From assembly GCF_002443255.2 (NCBI RefSeq), contig NW_019211457.1:15548374-15612373 (forward strand): 64,000 nucleotides of DNA. Direction: 5' to 3'. The position numbers were made by a program, and so were the translations under genes. The stretch's first letter is position 1. Every line of letters begins with the position of its first letter. Below, in pieces: positions 22,131 through 36,524 of the stretch. A model generated the notes under the pieces. It had not been told where the DNA came from. It did not search any database and was given only the letters and a program-made list of their open reading frames with translations. This stretch comes from Varroa destructor (taxonomy: Eukaryota > Arthropoda > Arachnida > Mesostigmata > Varroidae).

Positions 22131-24740
22131 GTTTGATAAAAGAAAAATAATCAAGTAGAAAATCTGGCTGGATTTTATTAGTAGCGACGAAAAGACCGCA
22201 CGCGGTTGTAGCAGTTGTATGCAGTCATGAAAGTCAAATCACTCTGCAAAACTGAAACAGGATTTGCCTGCGTTTTGAATGCTCTGTTTAATGCCGCCAG
22301 TCGTAACTCTTAAGGGTTGACGCGTGTGCAGTGTCTCAACTGCCTGGCCGTTGATGTCCCTTTGCCTGTGAAGCGGGAATCGCAGATCCGCTTTTGACGT
22401 CAACCTAATTTTGTCCAATATAAATATATGGCTAGTAGTTATCCGTTGATCCGCACACCTTTGAACTCGAGCTTTAGTAAAAGGAAAACAAATTAGGTCG
22501 CAAGATTCACAGTTGGACCACAGGGCGTATAAGGATAGGGATTACGGAAAAATATTTTCTTTGAGGGGCCCTTATTATTCAGTAAAACGAAATGCAGGGC
22601 GAAGCCTTTTGGTCCTTAAGTCAATTTAGCTTGCATAACCCAACCATGCGATTCAGTGCGGTGCGTTACACATAATTATATTTGTACAGATTTCTTAAGA
22701 ACAATGAGAGAGATGCTAACAGGATCAGATGGGAACAGCGTCAGCGGTAATATTCAGCGTACCGTGGGGGGCAAAACTTCGTTCCACAAGAAAAGTGAAG
22801 AGTGCTCAAGTAGCATGTAACCATGTATACCTTCATGAGAATCTTATTGCTTTACTTATATTAGCTTGGGAAAAGTATTAACCGGCTAGATTGCTTTAAA
22901 GCGTGATAGGACACGCGTCGTGTCAGCATTTGAATGAAGAATTTGAACGTAACTTGAATGTTAGACGTTGGCATTAGCAGACGCGTTAACAGCGCTAGAA
23001 TGCCTTTAGTTAGACTTTAGATAGAGTGACTTCAAGCTGAATGACATTTGTTACAATTTTGCTACGATAAAGGCACAAATTTTGCTGAGGCCCATTAAAA
23101 AATTTCTACGTTATGTTTATAGCCGAGATGCATGATTGGAAGGGAAAGCCAGAAGATGGTTCCGTTGCTTTTGTTCCGGATATTTTTCTATGAAAGACGC
23201 TTACCATAATGATCGACGAGTTACAGAAGAAGTTGAGTAAAATGTAAATAGCCATGTTATTATCAACGAGTTAACCACACACCGCAGAACAGTTTTGAAT
23301 CGTTAGAAGAAAATTGGCTAAAAAAAAAAAGCTCGATGTTTGAATGTTAGAGCAAAAGAATTTACTTGGCCCTTCTCCGAAACTGTGCAAAATTGAGCTA
23401 TTTCTGAGACGATTAGTCACGAATGATGAAAAATAGGCTATATATAACAATAATGTGAAAATGGAAGTTAAAAAGTGACCCAGACTCTAGGAAAAAGCCC
23501 CGGTTGCCCCACAAAAAAAGGTGATGCTCTGTATCTGGTGAACTGGGAAAGGATCGCACATTCTGCAAAGTCTGTGTAGACCTCTACCATCAGTAACCAA
23601 CAAAACGATAATAAAAAATCTATCGAACCAATGATCAAAAAAGACGTCGCCCTACACCATGGCAATGCCTAGCCACGTACACATTTAACTACCCGACAGA
23701 AATTGAGAGAATTTAAATGGACCGTTTTATAGCCCGGATTTGGTACCATTGAACCATAATCGTTTTCGGTCTCTGCAATCCTTTGTTAATGGTACTTCAT
23801 TTAATTCCAACAGAGGGATGCAAGAATCATTTGTCACAGTTTTCCTATTAGAAACCACAGAGGTTATAATGTGATTTTATAGTGATAGAAAACCAGCGGT
23901 CAAAATGGCACATATCTAATTCTGAAATATTATTCCAAAATATCAAAGATATTTGCTTTATTTTTAGCTCAAAAGCGATCACGTGCTTTTGACGAAAAAA
24001 ATAGGCTGTTATCATTTTTTGTTTCTGCGAAGTTGCGTCCATGTCTCATTAATGAATCGTCAAAAAAAGTCCACGAAAGTTAGCCGCAAAACATTATTTT
24101 TTGAGAAAAGAATGTTTAAAAAATGTGTTTTTTTATAAAAAAAAAAAAAAAGAAAAGAGATTCATTAAAGGCACGTTTGATTAAACCTATGGTCGCGTGT
24201 CATTGCGCTATGGTCATTTCCAATAGTTTTGGCCGAAACAAGCAGGCAGATATGGTTTTTTTACTTGGTTTGATCGCGAAATGAAAGAAAAGGGTTTCAT
24301 TCGGATCCCGTTATCTTGTAGTATTTTCTGGGAGCTATATGACGAAATACGAATACATGCATGCTTGATTGGGTTAGGGGTAGATAAAAAAAAAAAAAGA
24401 AATAATAAATACTTATTATAACCTACATTTTTATTAAACCTGCATTTCCTTAGAACGTGAAGATTTCAAGTCTAGAGTCCATGAAGGACAGTAGCCTATT
24501 GTAAAATAAGATCCGTGGCGCCGTGCGTAGTTTTAAGCATTTCTCCCATTGTTTCTTTCCCAGAGCTCCTGTCGCATAAGAATGCTTTGACGCTGTTGTT
24601 ATTCCCTCAGCGTAGTTGTGTCAGTAAAGCTGTATCTCAGTCAGAGTGGTTAGGTCGACACTGATCTGACAACCCTTACACAGTAGGTCGTGATTTCCCT
24701 CCCTTTCCGTTTAACTCAATAGGTTTGTCCGTAGAGAGTT
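22131..24740. other. AT-rich stretch, nothing supported
   Basis: Includes several A and T homopolymers, the longest an A run at 24137-24151. No convincing exon was seen on either strand. Confidence 0.5.
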
Positions 24741-27700
24741 ACGCCGATCGTGAAAAGTGTTTCAGCTCTTCTCGATACGTCAGCGTGCTATAGGACGCGT
24801 AGATTTGCAAACATTTCTACACAGGCTCGTATAATTTACACCCTTTGCTCTGGCTACAAACATAGGAGGCCTAGAAGTGACGGCGCGTTCCCCTGGGGCA
24901 GGCAAACCCCTCGTTATGCACATTTTACCCTTGACCTTGCGAAGTTCACATAAATCCTAAATATGCCTTGGCCAACTGTCTGTCTAATAAGATGAGTCTG
25001 ATCAATCGTAACTTCGTGAAGAGTACCAAATCAAGTAATTTTAATCGACTGTGATTATCTGTTCGTTTACGCGCATTGCTAATCTTTAGCCCATTCCGAC
25101 ATTTCTCACTACTCTACCGAGCGCAACATGCTAACAAGAATAACTCCTAAATCATTATCAAGCTAGACTAACACGTAATATGCACGTGTAAGTTATACTA
25201 AGAGCTTCTCTGGTATTTGTGTATGTCTCTGACCTGGATAATTATATATGATGTCCGATAAGGTTGTGATGACACTTAACTTGGTTTTTCTCAACATATA
25301 ATTGCAATGGCCTCACTCATCAATATTAGATCGGTTATGATTTACAATCCTTTGCCATTCAACAAGTGACTCGTAGGCTTTGTCGGCTCCTTAAATTTCG
25401 TAACTTTCTCAATTTTCGAAAATCATGATTCGATCTACCGATCTAAATAAGTGATAGTTTCGATGGCTTAGTCTGCCATATAAATCGCAAGAGAGAAGAC
25501 TTCCCAGCTTAACTAGATGATAATTTCTCAATGTTTTTCTTCAAGTTCTCAGTAGTTCAATGTTTTTATAATAAAGTAATTTTGCAACTAACATGACCGG
25601 TAAAGAGTGTTTTCCACTCAGATGTTGAATCGATTAAAAAAATTTCTAAACACACAGAAAAACCTTTTCAAGCTAGCATTTCTTTCAACACTTTCGGCCA
25701 TTTTTTATCTGGAAGCAAGTTTGCGGAATCATTCTTTCGGCATAGCGTCAAAGACTTGTTCTATTAGCGACTATACTTAGGGCAAGGTTTGCTGAACTTA
25801 TCTGAGATTTCTCAAATATACTTACGAAATGATATGGTAATGGTTATCGCATGTTTTGGTAGCCATTTGTCAACGTTGAAATTCAAACCAGCGACGTCCA
25901 TAATCAGAATGGTGACGTACACAAGCAAATATCAGCCAGCCAGAGACCATGCCGTCCTGTGTCTGAGCAAGCTTGTATCCTGCTTTGTTTAAGATACTAC
26001 AGTCGTAATGAGTTTGGTCCCTAATTCTAGGGATACGTAAGGTAATCTAGGCTTCACATAAGGTGTGCACACACTGGAAAGGGCCACACGCTTGAAGCAA
26101 CTATAGTTCATGATGTTTTGAGCTTGACGTTAACCCAGAAGCCCACTGCTCGTTGTGAATAAAAATTTCATTCGAGGTATACTTTTTAGCCAGCTTTAGA
26201 AAGGCACCACGTCGTGTATCTACTCAGCCCATTAGAAACCCATTTTTCTGTTTTCTGTGCCGTTCTGACAGGTTCGACACGACTCGAAATAACTGCCTAA
26301 ATCTATCCCAAGATCGACGATTAGCAAGTCTGAGCTGAACTCAAGCGCAATCTTCTTAAAAGATTGAGACGTAAAGCAACGGGAAGCGTCCTGCACAAAA
26401 TCCGACAAACCTTTTTTTAAATAGCTACACTGTACACAGCACAGCTTACACATTTAGAATGTCTTTTGGATCTCTATTCCGTTGTCACAATGTACGAATA
26501 ATGGATGGCCCAAATGTCTAAAAAAACACAGCGTAAAGCCCAAGTAAGACACGCATCAAATTCTAGAACGACACGTTAACGTATCTGTCTGTATATTTAA
26601 TATATCAGGCCGTTTCTGTCAATTGGTTTATGACCATACATGCGAAATTGACTGAGACTATTTTTTTGATAAAACCTTTCAACAAATGGTTAGACAGTGA
26701 ATATCATTTGCGATTATAGGAAGTTTCATTATCCTATAATTTCAATATGAACACCATCTAATATTTCACAGCTTATAGCAGTTTCAATTCCATTATCTGA
26801 TTCTTTAATCTATGATTAACATCTCTTCAGAAGATGATAGCTTTTCCCTGTTATCTATTTCTGTGAACGAATGTTGAAATACGCAGATACGCCAATAATT
26901 CAATACATTAGAATTAGTACGTGGAACCTCTTTCCTTTACTCTTTTTTTCATGTTTATGTTTTCTACCGATTTCATCGAAGACCGTTCTAACATAGCTCA
27001 GATCTGTTTTCCTAGTAACAGGCCCCTCATTTTCCCTAGTTGTTTGTTCCCATCCAGCCCTCGTAGGTCAGATCGACCGCTTCTTCATCATGTATTATTT
27101 TCTTATGTGATATATCATACATAACAATAAACATTTGATCGATAGGAGGGTCAGCTCGGAAATTGGGAGAAAGTAACGAGCATCCCCGGAAGCAGTCTAC
27201 TCAATAATAGCAGCGGTCATTGCAGTGACCCAAACCAAGAGTTTTAGCAACAGGCCGAGGCCTTTTGCCTGTCCAACATTATTTGCTGCGAACAGCTCTT
27301 TCCTACAATCACCTCTGCTGTCGGTGGCATTCAGCCCGGCACTCGTTTGAGTCCCTTCAATCTATTTGGACTTCTTCGTTATCGGTAATTTTTCTGTGGG
27401 GTACAAGGTGGGTGAGCGATAAAGGTACTAAAAGGAAAGCACGTCCTTTAGGGATTTTTCCCTCTAATGAATAGAACTGAACAAAATCACCAAGGACATC
27501 TAGTTTCGTGGGCGTCGCCAATGTGTCCTCGGTCTATACGGCGAGAAGGATTCAGAAAGGCTACTGAAAGGAAGCTAGGACCTGGGCCGGCTTCCTACAC
27601 TTCGACAGCAAGTAGACGTATATAGAATAACTCAGAGCAAAAGGGGTAGAGACCCCGGGGGGGCCAGAAATCCAGCTCCGAAAAAAGGAATAACGTACTA

Positions 27701-28083
27701 CGCGTAAAGAAAGGAGGAACCAATGCTTGAATATTTGCTAGTCCGCTTGTCCGATTGATGGCTCGCTTCTGTTTTTGCTGTTAGTGCTCCAATAAGTGCT
27801 CAAACGGTTAGTAAGCCGGACCAAGCCATGGTCAGTGTTTCAGGCTACAGCATCGTCTTTATCCAAAAAGTAGCCAGTTTACGTGCGGCGGCTTCCATGT
27901 TGCCTTTATCGCTGCTTATTGCTTCGAAATGACGTTCCGAAAAATAGTAGTAACTGTATCTGTACCGAATACAAAAAAAAAGTATCAAGTGCGGTCTTTT
28001 GGTTCCTGCAGGGCGCAAACAGATCCTCCTCTCCGCGGAAAAATGTAAGAACTTTCGACTAAAGACGCATGTTGCCTTTATCG

Positions 28084-28234
28084 TTAAACCCTGTAATTGG
28101 AGCAACGGCGGATTTTTATTCCTATTGTCTTCTCGCGCTCAGAATCAAGAAAGGGAATAGCAACAATGGTGGTGGTGGGGGAGCGCACGTATACTCTATG
28201 TTCGTTTAGCCGTCTGTCCTTTAGCTTTTGGGAG
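28084..28234 (-). CDS. Weak exon candidate
   Basis: Tandem acceptor-like sites (TCTTTCAGCCTTTCAG) precede a 49-codon minus frame ending TAA at 28084-28086. It contains HRVYVRSPTTTIVAIPFLD. Forty-nine open codons are not significant alone and no family is recognised. Confidence 0.12.
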
Positions 28235-29091
28235 CTGAAAGGCTGAAAGACGCGTGGGTGTCCGTAGAAGCGCCTGCTTATTCCTTAGCAGACGTGCAAC
28301 GATCAGAGTAACGAAGAACCGCACCACAGTGATGCTGATCACGCCAACTAGAATAGACTAAGTCTACCATGGATCAGCTAATAAATCGCCCCAAAAAAGC
28401 TGGTCACCCACGACCGGTTTTTTGGGCGAAAACAGCTATAATAGCCGCTTGTAATAGCGAATCGTTCGGTGGCAGGTTTCGTCGGACCGCAATGAGATTG
28501 CAAGGATGCACAAGAAAGCTACCGAACATTACTACCAAGCTTGAGGACCTCAGCGACGACAAGACAATGAGGTGATGCTGGAGCCGCTTTTGTCGTCAAC
28601 AAAACGCGAGCAGAGCAATGTAGAGATGCAACATGGTCATTGTCTAAAGCCGTCGATAGCCAGAGCGAACAGATCGACAAAATGTATAGCAAGCGAAATA
28701 AGTAAATAACGCTTTACTTTTATGATGACCTTTATGCTTCGAGTGTCATGTCCGATATCGCCGTTAGGCACTCCATCCAGCACGAAACGAAGTGTGTCTA
28801 TGTCTGGCTTCAAGCTTAGAGCACAGCGTGTTCCTATGATTAGCAAGCAAATACGCTACCCAGTAAACTATCACGGGGACTGCCTCGAATGACCTAAACG
28901 GGGCATATAGAAAGCCACCGAAAGGCAGAACTGTGAAATAAAGGAAAGACCAAAACTAATTTGTATCAATACATAACTTTTACGATCAATCAACTTATAA
29001 TAATTGCTTACGTTCGAACGATTTTAGCGCCGCATCCTATTATCTTGTATTTTATAAGTATACAATTTGTAATTAGCTGGAACAGTGTGCG

Positions 29092-29111
29092 TATATATAT
29101 ATATATATATA
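29092..29111. repeat. (TA)n microsatellite
   Basis: About ten TA units without interruption. Confidence 0.9.
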
Positions 29112-30209
29112 ATTGTGACGTTACAACATTCAAAATTATTATCTGTAATTCACAAAAGATCTCAAGAATTGTATAGGTATTCGAAATGGTGGCAAATCTA
29201 TCATGTGCGAGCCCGTTAACAGTGAATATTTAAAGGTCACTAACTGATCTTTGGCAGCCGTACGAAGGTAAAGATTACTTAAACCGTGTGAACATTCGAA
29301 GATTTTGATTTAGCTGAAAGTCTTCATTAAAATACCGCATGTAAATGAAACGTTTACGTGCGGTAGCAGCGATCAACGATCCGATACAGGTATAACCGTA
29401 GGCTATTTTTAAGTTGATCTAGACGTTAGTTAAGTTCCCTTCTCGAAGTCACGCTCCACAGGCGAGAGATAATGATGAAGCCAGCAGCAAACTGCCCTTA
29501 GAAAGGTATAGCCGCACAAAGTCAGGCGTAAGTAGACGACGGCTGGGAAACAACTAAGCAGATCCTTATGTCCTCTTTATGGCGCAAAATTTAGTAAAAT
29601 TTTAGTTAATGAAATTGGCGATGAAGAATCGAATCTCATCAAATGTACGTACTACTGTGTACAATAAATAAAGTCTATATAACACACATTTTACATCTTA
29701 AAACGATCAAATGTACGCTAATCCACCTCTATGCGGATAGCCACGACGACAACATCCGTCTCACTATAGAGCCTTATGAAACAAATACGTATAAAAGGCC
29801 ATTCAAAACAATTCGAAATGATCAGCACATCTGATTTTACCTTTCAGGCGCCGTGAGTGCTCGCCGAACATGTAACCTTTTGGCCAGCTGCAGTACGCTT
29901 TCGTGCATCAAGCGCATCTGACGCAAGAGTACTACTCGATCAGCGGCCAGCCTCATCGGTCCAGGAATCATCGTTCTTGCAATCCGTTTGGGGATGGACT
30001 TGCTACTGGTTTCGAATCGCTAACGAAATCACTGCGACACGTGTTCGTTTCCATCAGGCTTCTGTCTGGCAACAATTTGGACTTCCGCACGTTAAAATGC
30101 GTTTAAATACAGCCCGCCAAGCCATGAGCTCGAACACTGCTCAACATTATCAATCCATTTACTATCGAACCAGAAACGCGCCACAGTCACCAACCCCATT
30201 TATTTTTTT

Positions 30210-30241
30210 GGAGGACGGCGGGGCGGGGCGGGGGGAGACGG
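30210..30241 (+). other. G-rich tract with GC-box-like units
   Basis: Consecutive G tracts (GG, GG, GG, GGGG, GGGG, GGGGGG, GG) separated by single C, A or AC. GGGGCGGGGC is the Sp1/KLF-type GC box and the tract could also form a two-tier G-quadruplex. It is isolated in otherwise average DNA. Confidence 0.45.
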
Positions 30242-31517
30242 CCACGAAACAAGTCCTTCTTAATCCGCTTGGTTTATCGCTAGTTATAGTCAGTTCTGAG
30301 TAAGTTATTGAGCGACGCATAGTGAATTGTATCCGTCCGAAAACTCTATCAGGTCATCACAGCCACTAGTTGAATTGATACATACAGAAATCATCATTGG
30401 TTTTGCCGTGTTGTTGTTGGTATCATCGTCACGAATCCGACACACGAAGTTCTCTTACTCACACGTGCTAGGCAAAAAGGCTCCGCTCGTTAGCTGCCCT
30501 ACACAGAGAATATTATAGGAAACTAGAGATTATGTGCTTACTGCTGCACATCAACCACAACCGATTGGAAAGCTCGACAATATGACAAAGCACAGTACTC
30601 TCGACAAATCCATTTGTACGCAGGCACTGAAATAGTCTATGTTTGTGTCCGATAGTAAAACTGCAAATGATATGACAGTCATTCGTAGATGATGACCTCT
30701 TCACGCAAAATCGGTGACAGCAGCAGCGGTACTAAAACGGTATAAAAAATAACCACGAACGTTCGCTGCAAGTTAACGTAATAGGCGCGTATAATAGCTT
30801 GCATTGCTGCATGGCTGATAGTTGCAACGTTTTTGTCCGTTTTATTCCGAATCATGGACATTGTACCACAGATGCTCCCGTCTATTTATTCACTAATTTT
30901 TCTTGACCTGATTCCAAGGTCACTCCAACACCGCTCGCGACTTTCGCACCTTTGCAAGCACGTGTCCTTACGAAAAACATATTCTCACACGCGAGTACAC
31001 TTGTGTCAACAAAATAGGACGACAGGATTTCTAAGCGAACTTTTTGCCTAGCTATTTACACAAGACGAGCTCTGTCCTTCGTTCTTGTCAAATGGAATCG
31101 ACGATTTCACAAATCTCTTCTCGTGCGAACGTGCCCCGTGCGCGCTGGCTGCTTTTTGCCCATACACGGGTCAACTACTACATGCACGTCCATACGGCAT
31201 CAGTTAACAGTCGAAGGCGGCTGACACCGCATGCATTTGTTGGTTATTCTTTAGACGGGAAATTGTCTCAATTGCTCTAGAACCAGTCGTGTTTGGCTGG
31301 GCAATGTTCGAGCTCCGCTCATCTAGTCGTGTTTAACCAAGCGTACATGTAGCTTTTGAGCGTACAGACGGTACAGCTATACTCCCGTAGACAGGGTCAC
31401 TCTAGTTGGTTACAAAAGAACGCCATGTATGTATAGCAAGGATACAACAGAGTTGCTAGGTTAGTCTTCGCTGATGACTACGTTCGGTATCGCTTCCGTT
31501 ACTTTCCCTGTTGTCAG

Positions 31518-31639
31518 CTATTATTGTTAGTACTCTATCTGTTTGGCCAATAGCGTCAGTTCTCGACCCTATACAAGACACCGTTGCCTCTTTCGCTTGG
31601 GGCATTACCCATAGGACCACCAACATCAGACTGCATTAG
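31518..31639 (+). CDS. Weak exon candidate after a strong acceptor
   Basis: CGTTACTTTCCCTGTTGTCAG is a strong acceptor. A frame two bases in is open for 39 codons to TAG and includes TLSVWPIASVLDPIQDTVAS. No donor, domain or poly(A) signal nearby. Confidence 0.13.
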
Positions 31640-34600
31640 CCCAGCTAATGGCGATAGGAAAAAATGCGCACAGGGATGGTAGCAGCCGCCGAAACAGCAG
31701 ATTGTCACAGTCAGTGAAGCTTCCTATTTGTAGCATCGGACCTATGAGACGATTACTCTGACACGGGTCGTAGCGGCACCCCTAGTGGTGGCCTCGTAAT
31801 TAATATTCGTCGTAATAGTTCTTGTCCTGGGTGGAAGCAGAATCCTGTTTTCGGTGCCGGGCCGCCGTGTAATAACCCAGTTGTGTAACCATTGATGTAT
31901 CTGCTTAGCTAGTGGCCTAACTTAGCGTTTTCATGAAGATTCTACTAAAAAGAACGTTGCGTCCCATTGTTACGGTTGTTTCCCGAGTAGTAGTTTAAAG
32001 GTAAACAAGTAAAATGTTAATTTCAAGCGTCCTGTTAACACATTGAGATAATAACACTGTTATGCTCGCGGTGCCGAGCGTCAAATAAAAAGTAGACGAA
32101 GTTGCGACCTTTGCTATGTTTCCTTTGTCGCACTATTATACCCACTGATATCTATGCAGACATACAGAGTTAAATAAAGTGCCAATGGCCAAGCTGCAAG
32201 GTGGCCAATGCAACGCAACCTGCAATCAAGCCATAATATCACTTTTGAACAGGATTTACTAAGTCACTAGCGTCGGTGTTTCGGATGCCTGAAGACTAGC
32301 CTGCTTAGACTAGGTTTGCAGATAATAATTTATAATAGTAATTAGTATGGATAATAAGCGACTCTCCACCCCAACGATGGACGCATATACAAGGAAGATG
32401 CGGTTGCAACAGCCGAAAAGTCTACTTCTCCAAGAATGATACGATGATCTTCGGCTATTTCGTCGCTTGCCTATTACTCTGGTTGACGTATAACTACCGA
32501 GTCGTCATCAATATACGACCGGACCCTCTTACAGTAAACTGCGACGTTGATGATGACGGCTAGAGAGTACGCAACGCAACCATGAGCTGTAAAGAAGCAG
32601 AGCAGGCAAAAGATAGAACTCGTAAAAAAAGAAAGGTGCCTCTATGTCGAAGACTTTGTGGAGTGCGGGCACTGCATAAGGGAATACACCACGATAAAAT
32701 GAACAGATAAGGGAGCGTCAAGCAGACAGATTGTGGCGGTCGTTTTTATAACGGCGGCGTTCTTTTTACTCTTCAAAGAACTCACTTGATTTGGCACCAG
32801 GTGACATACAGTCAGTTGCAATACAGGTCCTTCTACTTAAGCAAACTGTGCACAAACGTTCACATATGACTTTGGCGTTTAACAACGTATCGGGTCCCTA
32901 AAGTAGTTTTTCTTAGCCTGCCGCTAGCAGACCCCTCCATCGTCAACATCTGAGTGGCCTAGCTCATTGTAATAGCTCTTTGTCATTACTGGTATGCGCA
33001 GTTGTTTGAAAAGATAACCGCGATTTTGCTGAAATTGCTCACGGGAGCTCGTTGGATAGACACTGAGGTAACCGCTAACAAGAAGAAAATTATTGTCATG
33101 ACATTTCAGGGCAATTTACTGGAGTTGGACGTTATCACGCGACAATGGCTACGCAACACATAGAAAGTGTTGGCTACGACTAAACAATAGTTTCTTTTGG
33201 ACGCGCAAAAACGTTCTGGGTTCTATTCCGGTGGTCAATATTCGACTTATTGACAACGTACTGCAAATGACTACCGTTCACTACTACGTACGATCCAGTA
33301 TAATTCCACTGTAGATTTCGACACCTGTTTTCCGCTGACCTGCTTTTTTGTCAGATCGTAACCGCCGCACCGATAACAATAGCACAATAGTAACAACTTT
33401 GACTCACTCATTTAGCATCGAATCAGCGATACAGTCAGCTGGCGCAAAAACCTGTACGGCATCAGGGCACACAATAGCCAAGAATGTGTTCTAAAATGCA
33501 ATATTCGCATGGAAACAGCATACTGCTGGGGCAATGTAAACACTCAGACGCTACAAACCACTAGATCTCCTGCGTGGACCTGGACAACAAGAAAAGATGT
33601 AGCAGTACTCTCACATTAGGACAAGACTACGCTCCCGCCCAGGAGTATGGCTTTACTTAGATTCGGTTAAAAAAAACACAGACATTCTGCACTGCTTGAA
33701 AAATACGTAAGCTGAAGGTCTCCTCGAGACCCTGATCTGTTCTATGCGCCCGACTGATGACTAGTTATCAGCTAGCAACTAACAGCGGCGACAAATTTTT
33801 ACTGCTACCTGAACGTACCTGTTGACATTGTTAAAAAATATCTGCACAGAAGTGGGCACTCTGGGGGAGCAAATGTTGGTATGTTTCCTACGAGGCGAAG
33901 CTGTCGTCTATGTAAACGCTTACCAGATCGCACGTTCGACGGAAACCCACTTCGGTTTCTCATGCTATCCTTTCATTACTGTCATTTTGCGTTTTAGGTT
34001 AGAAGGCCGGTGGAGCCAGCCTCATTTCACAAGCACCGCCGGTGGCCTAAAATAATAGAGACCTTACTCGAGCTCACTGTTTCCCTTCGATATGCAACCG
34101 AAAGTAAGCGGGATTGTTATTATGAAAACACGTTTTCCTAGCTAGCCAGCGCGCAAAGCAGCTAATAGGAACCTAAACCTCCCGTTTGATGCCAGCTGAA
34201 ACAGCTGCGGTTGTGACGGGAACCGGGTTTTCGATCGAAACGCGGACAAGCACCTTCGGCAGCTAATGGATACTGTTTGAACGAGTACTATTAGAAAGCA
34301 CTTTCTGCTTCATGAACGAATCAGTAAGGAAGGCAAACAACAATCTGATGACCCCGTCTAGAACTCTGAACGAGCGGAAAAGCCTTCACCGTGGGACTGT
34401 AGGGCGTCCTTGCCATACTGACTGGCTATCCGAACAGCCAGCCAAAAGATTGCATCTAAGAGGAGTCGAACGTAGCGCGGCGGCGCGAACAGGCTAAACC
34501 CTGTATCAGCAGCCCTTAGTCCTCCAGCCGGCTCTGGGCACCACCATCTCGGTTGAGACAAGTAACAAACCAGGTAGAAGTCACGTCGCCTCCTGTGCCT

Positions 34601-35696
34601 TCCTTGCATCTCACATCACCCTCAAATAGGAGGCGCAAGTGCCTTGATTCAGTTATGGTAGCTGCGCCACGCCATGAGGCAACAGAACACAGCGATTCTA
34701 GGCGAGGAAAATTGGGGCAGAAGCTTTAAGGAAGCTGCTTGGAAAGGGAGGCTGAAGGCATAGGGGCGAAACACCAATCAATGGGCGATCAATGGGCTAC
34801 GATGCCGCCGTTGACTGGCACGAACCGGGAGTCGGCCACAGGATAACTACCGATCACTAACAAAGTAAGCAACTAGAAGCAGTAAGATCGAACCGTCAAA
34901 AACAAAGAAGTGATGTCTGCTTGTTACACCGTGGTTCCAACATGGGTTTTGCGCGACCCGGTCCGCTTCGTAGCCATTTCGAAAACTCCTAAAGAGACTT
35001 GCTTGGTTACGAAAGAAGAGCGGTCTGCCTAGTGAAGACCTGGGTGTCGCAGGCAGCGGAGACCACTTGGCCTAATCTAATTTTTACACTAACCCGCTAG
35101 CAGAGATATACTGCTAGCTAAATAGTGGAGCAATAGCAAATCGTAGCAAAGCGCCAAGCACGGTTTTGTAGTTTTTGCCAAATCCTTGCTTTCACACAGG
35201 ATTTCCAATTCTCGATTCCTTTCAAGTTTTCCATCAGATGGAACACAGTGCTCCCACGCTGGGTTTAGCTTCTTTTCCTCTGTGCCGCTCCTACCGTTCG
35301 GCCATGATGAATAACTTCGTTTTGTTACGATAGTTTGTTGCTTTGTATTTAGGCCAGCTTGCAAACTACTGGACGACAGACCCATACGAAACTGGTTCTA
35401 AAGCAAATAGTATAAACCGCTGTTGGACACATTCCAAATTCCACTGCTTAAAGAGTCCTTCGCCACATCTTGGAGCTCCCGCTGTCACATCTCGCTTTAA
35501 TTAGCTGACAAGAGCGAAACTTTGACCGAGAACGTTACTTTCTGAACGGGACTGTGTCTTTATGTCCATATGGTCACTGGGTTGTTCATATGCATGTTGC
35601 TGTATGAAAATCCATGTTTTTGCCCCAGAATCGCTTACCGGTGCCTGTGCACTGCCTTTGGCTGTTTTTTTTCTTCTCTGCGTTATCCCACGCCAG

Positions 35697-35762
35697 CAAA
35701 ACGGATTGCAGCCGGATGATAGGCCGCTCAGTGCAGTAAATGCCAACGGCCTGCAGGGTTAA
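35697..35762 (+). CDS. Candidate terminal exon, 21 codons
   Basis: An excellent acceptor with a long pyrimidine tract (TTTTTTTTCTTCTCTGCG continuing to CCACGCCAG) precedes a phase-0 frame of 21 codons ending TAA at 35760-35762. Codons are GC-leaning and the peptide, with QPDDRPLSAVNANGLQG at its end, looks like a polar, disordered C-terminus. Both other frames stop within a few codons to a dozen codons. No preceding exon is identified, and no canonical AATAAA was noticed in the next few hundred bases. It would be antisense inside the putative PKC intron. Confidence 0.25.
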   Translation, partial: QNGLQPDDRPLSAVNANGLQG

Positions 35763-36524
35763 GGATTGCTGATTGCCTTCTGTCTGCTCATTTGGTCACC
35801 ATGTTCCGGCTTACCCTGCAAAGTCTTAATTCAATAGAGCACACCTGTCGAAGGAATGTGTTAAATCCAGTTCTATTTATACCTCAGCAGTAACAACGGT
35901 AGGAGGCGCGTCGTCGTAAGCGATCTGTACGAAACGTCCTAAGGGCAGTCTGTCCTGCTCCCGGAAGAATTGTCGGCCGTTGGTAGGGCCCCGGAAGCTA
36001 GCTTTCGTTGGGTCCCTTTAACCGCGTTTAAGCTTTCGAACCGTTGTCCCATCTTCCCTTTGCTTGTCTTCCCGTGTAGTTCTGTGAGTCTCTCCGTATA
36101 ATGTCTCTGAGCACTTGTCTGTACATGCGTCATAGGAGAGCAGTGGATGGTTGAGAAAGCTGAGGATGAACTGAAAAAACGAGACGAAGGAGGCCGCAAC
36201 CACTTGCACCGCAAACTGAAAGCACCTGGGAGGACCCGATGCAGGGGGAGTTGCAAGGTTCGCACCCCATTCTGGTTCCTCTTCAAACATAAATAATGCC
36301 CTAACTCATCTCTATTGCATGCTATGTATGCCCTGGCCGTGATTTACCAAGCCAGCCATCGGTCGGCTTTCCGAAAAAGGCGGTTACCGCTGCTGTACTC
36401 ACCAGCGCATTCAGGCAACCGCTCTGTTCTCGCTAGAAGGCTTCGGAGAACGCCCTCCGCGAACTATCGCTGGGGTGCCTCGGTAGATAGAAATCTGGTT
36501 GGCAGCTCCCCTTCATATGTCCTT

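Noticed and set aside
29857..30303. 148-codon plus frame after a CTTTCAG acceptor-like site
   Set aside because: An in-frame TGA lies between the acceptor and the frame, it starts with GTG, and it runs through the G-rich tract; a few frames of this length are expected by chance.
32581..32709. Small frame with an RKKRKV nuclear-localisation-like string
   Set aside because: Only 42 codons, no splice or promoter context; basic strings arise readily from A-rich sequence.
35089..35385. 98-codon minus frame beginning MGLSSSSLQAG
   Set aside because: Protein-like at first sight, but no domain, no splice or poly(A) support, and length within chance.
35939..36290. Two overlapping minus frames of 115 and 90 codons
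   Set aside because: They exclude each other, neither has a family match, and no promoter or terminator supports either.
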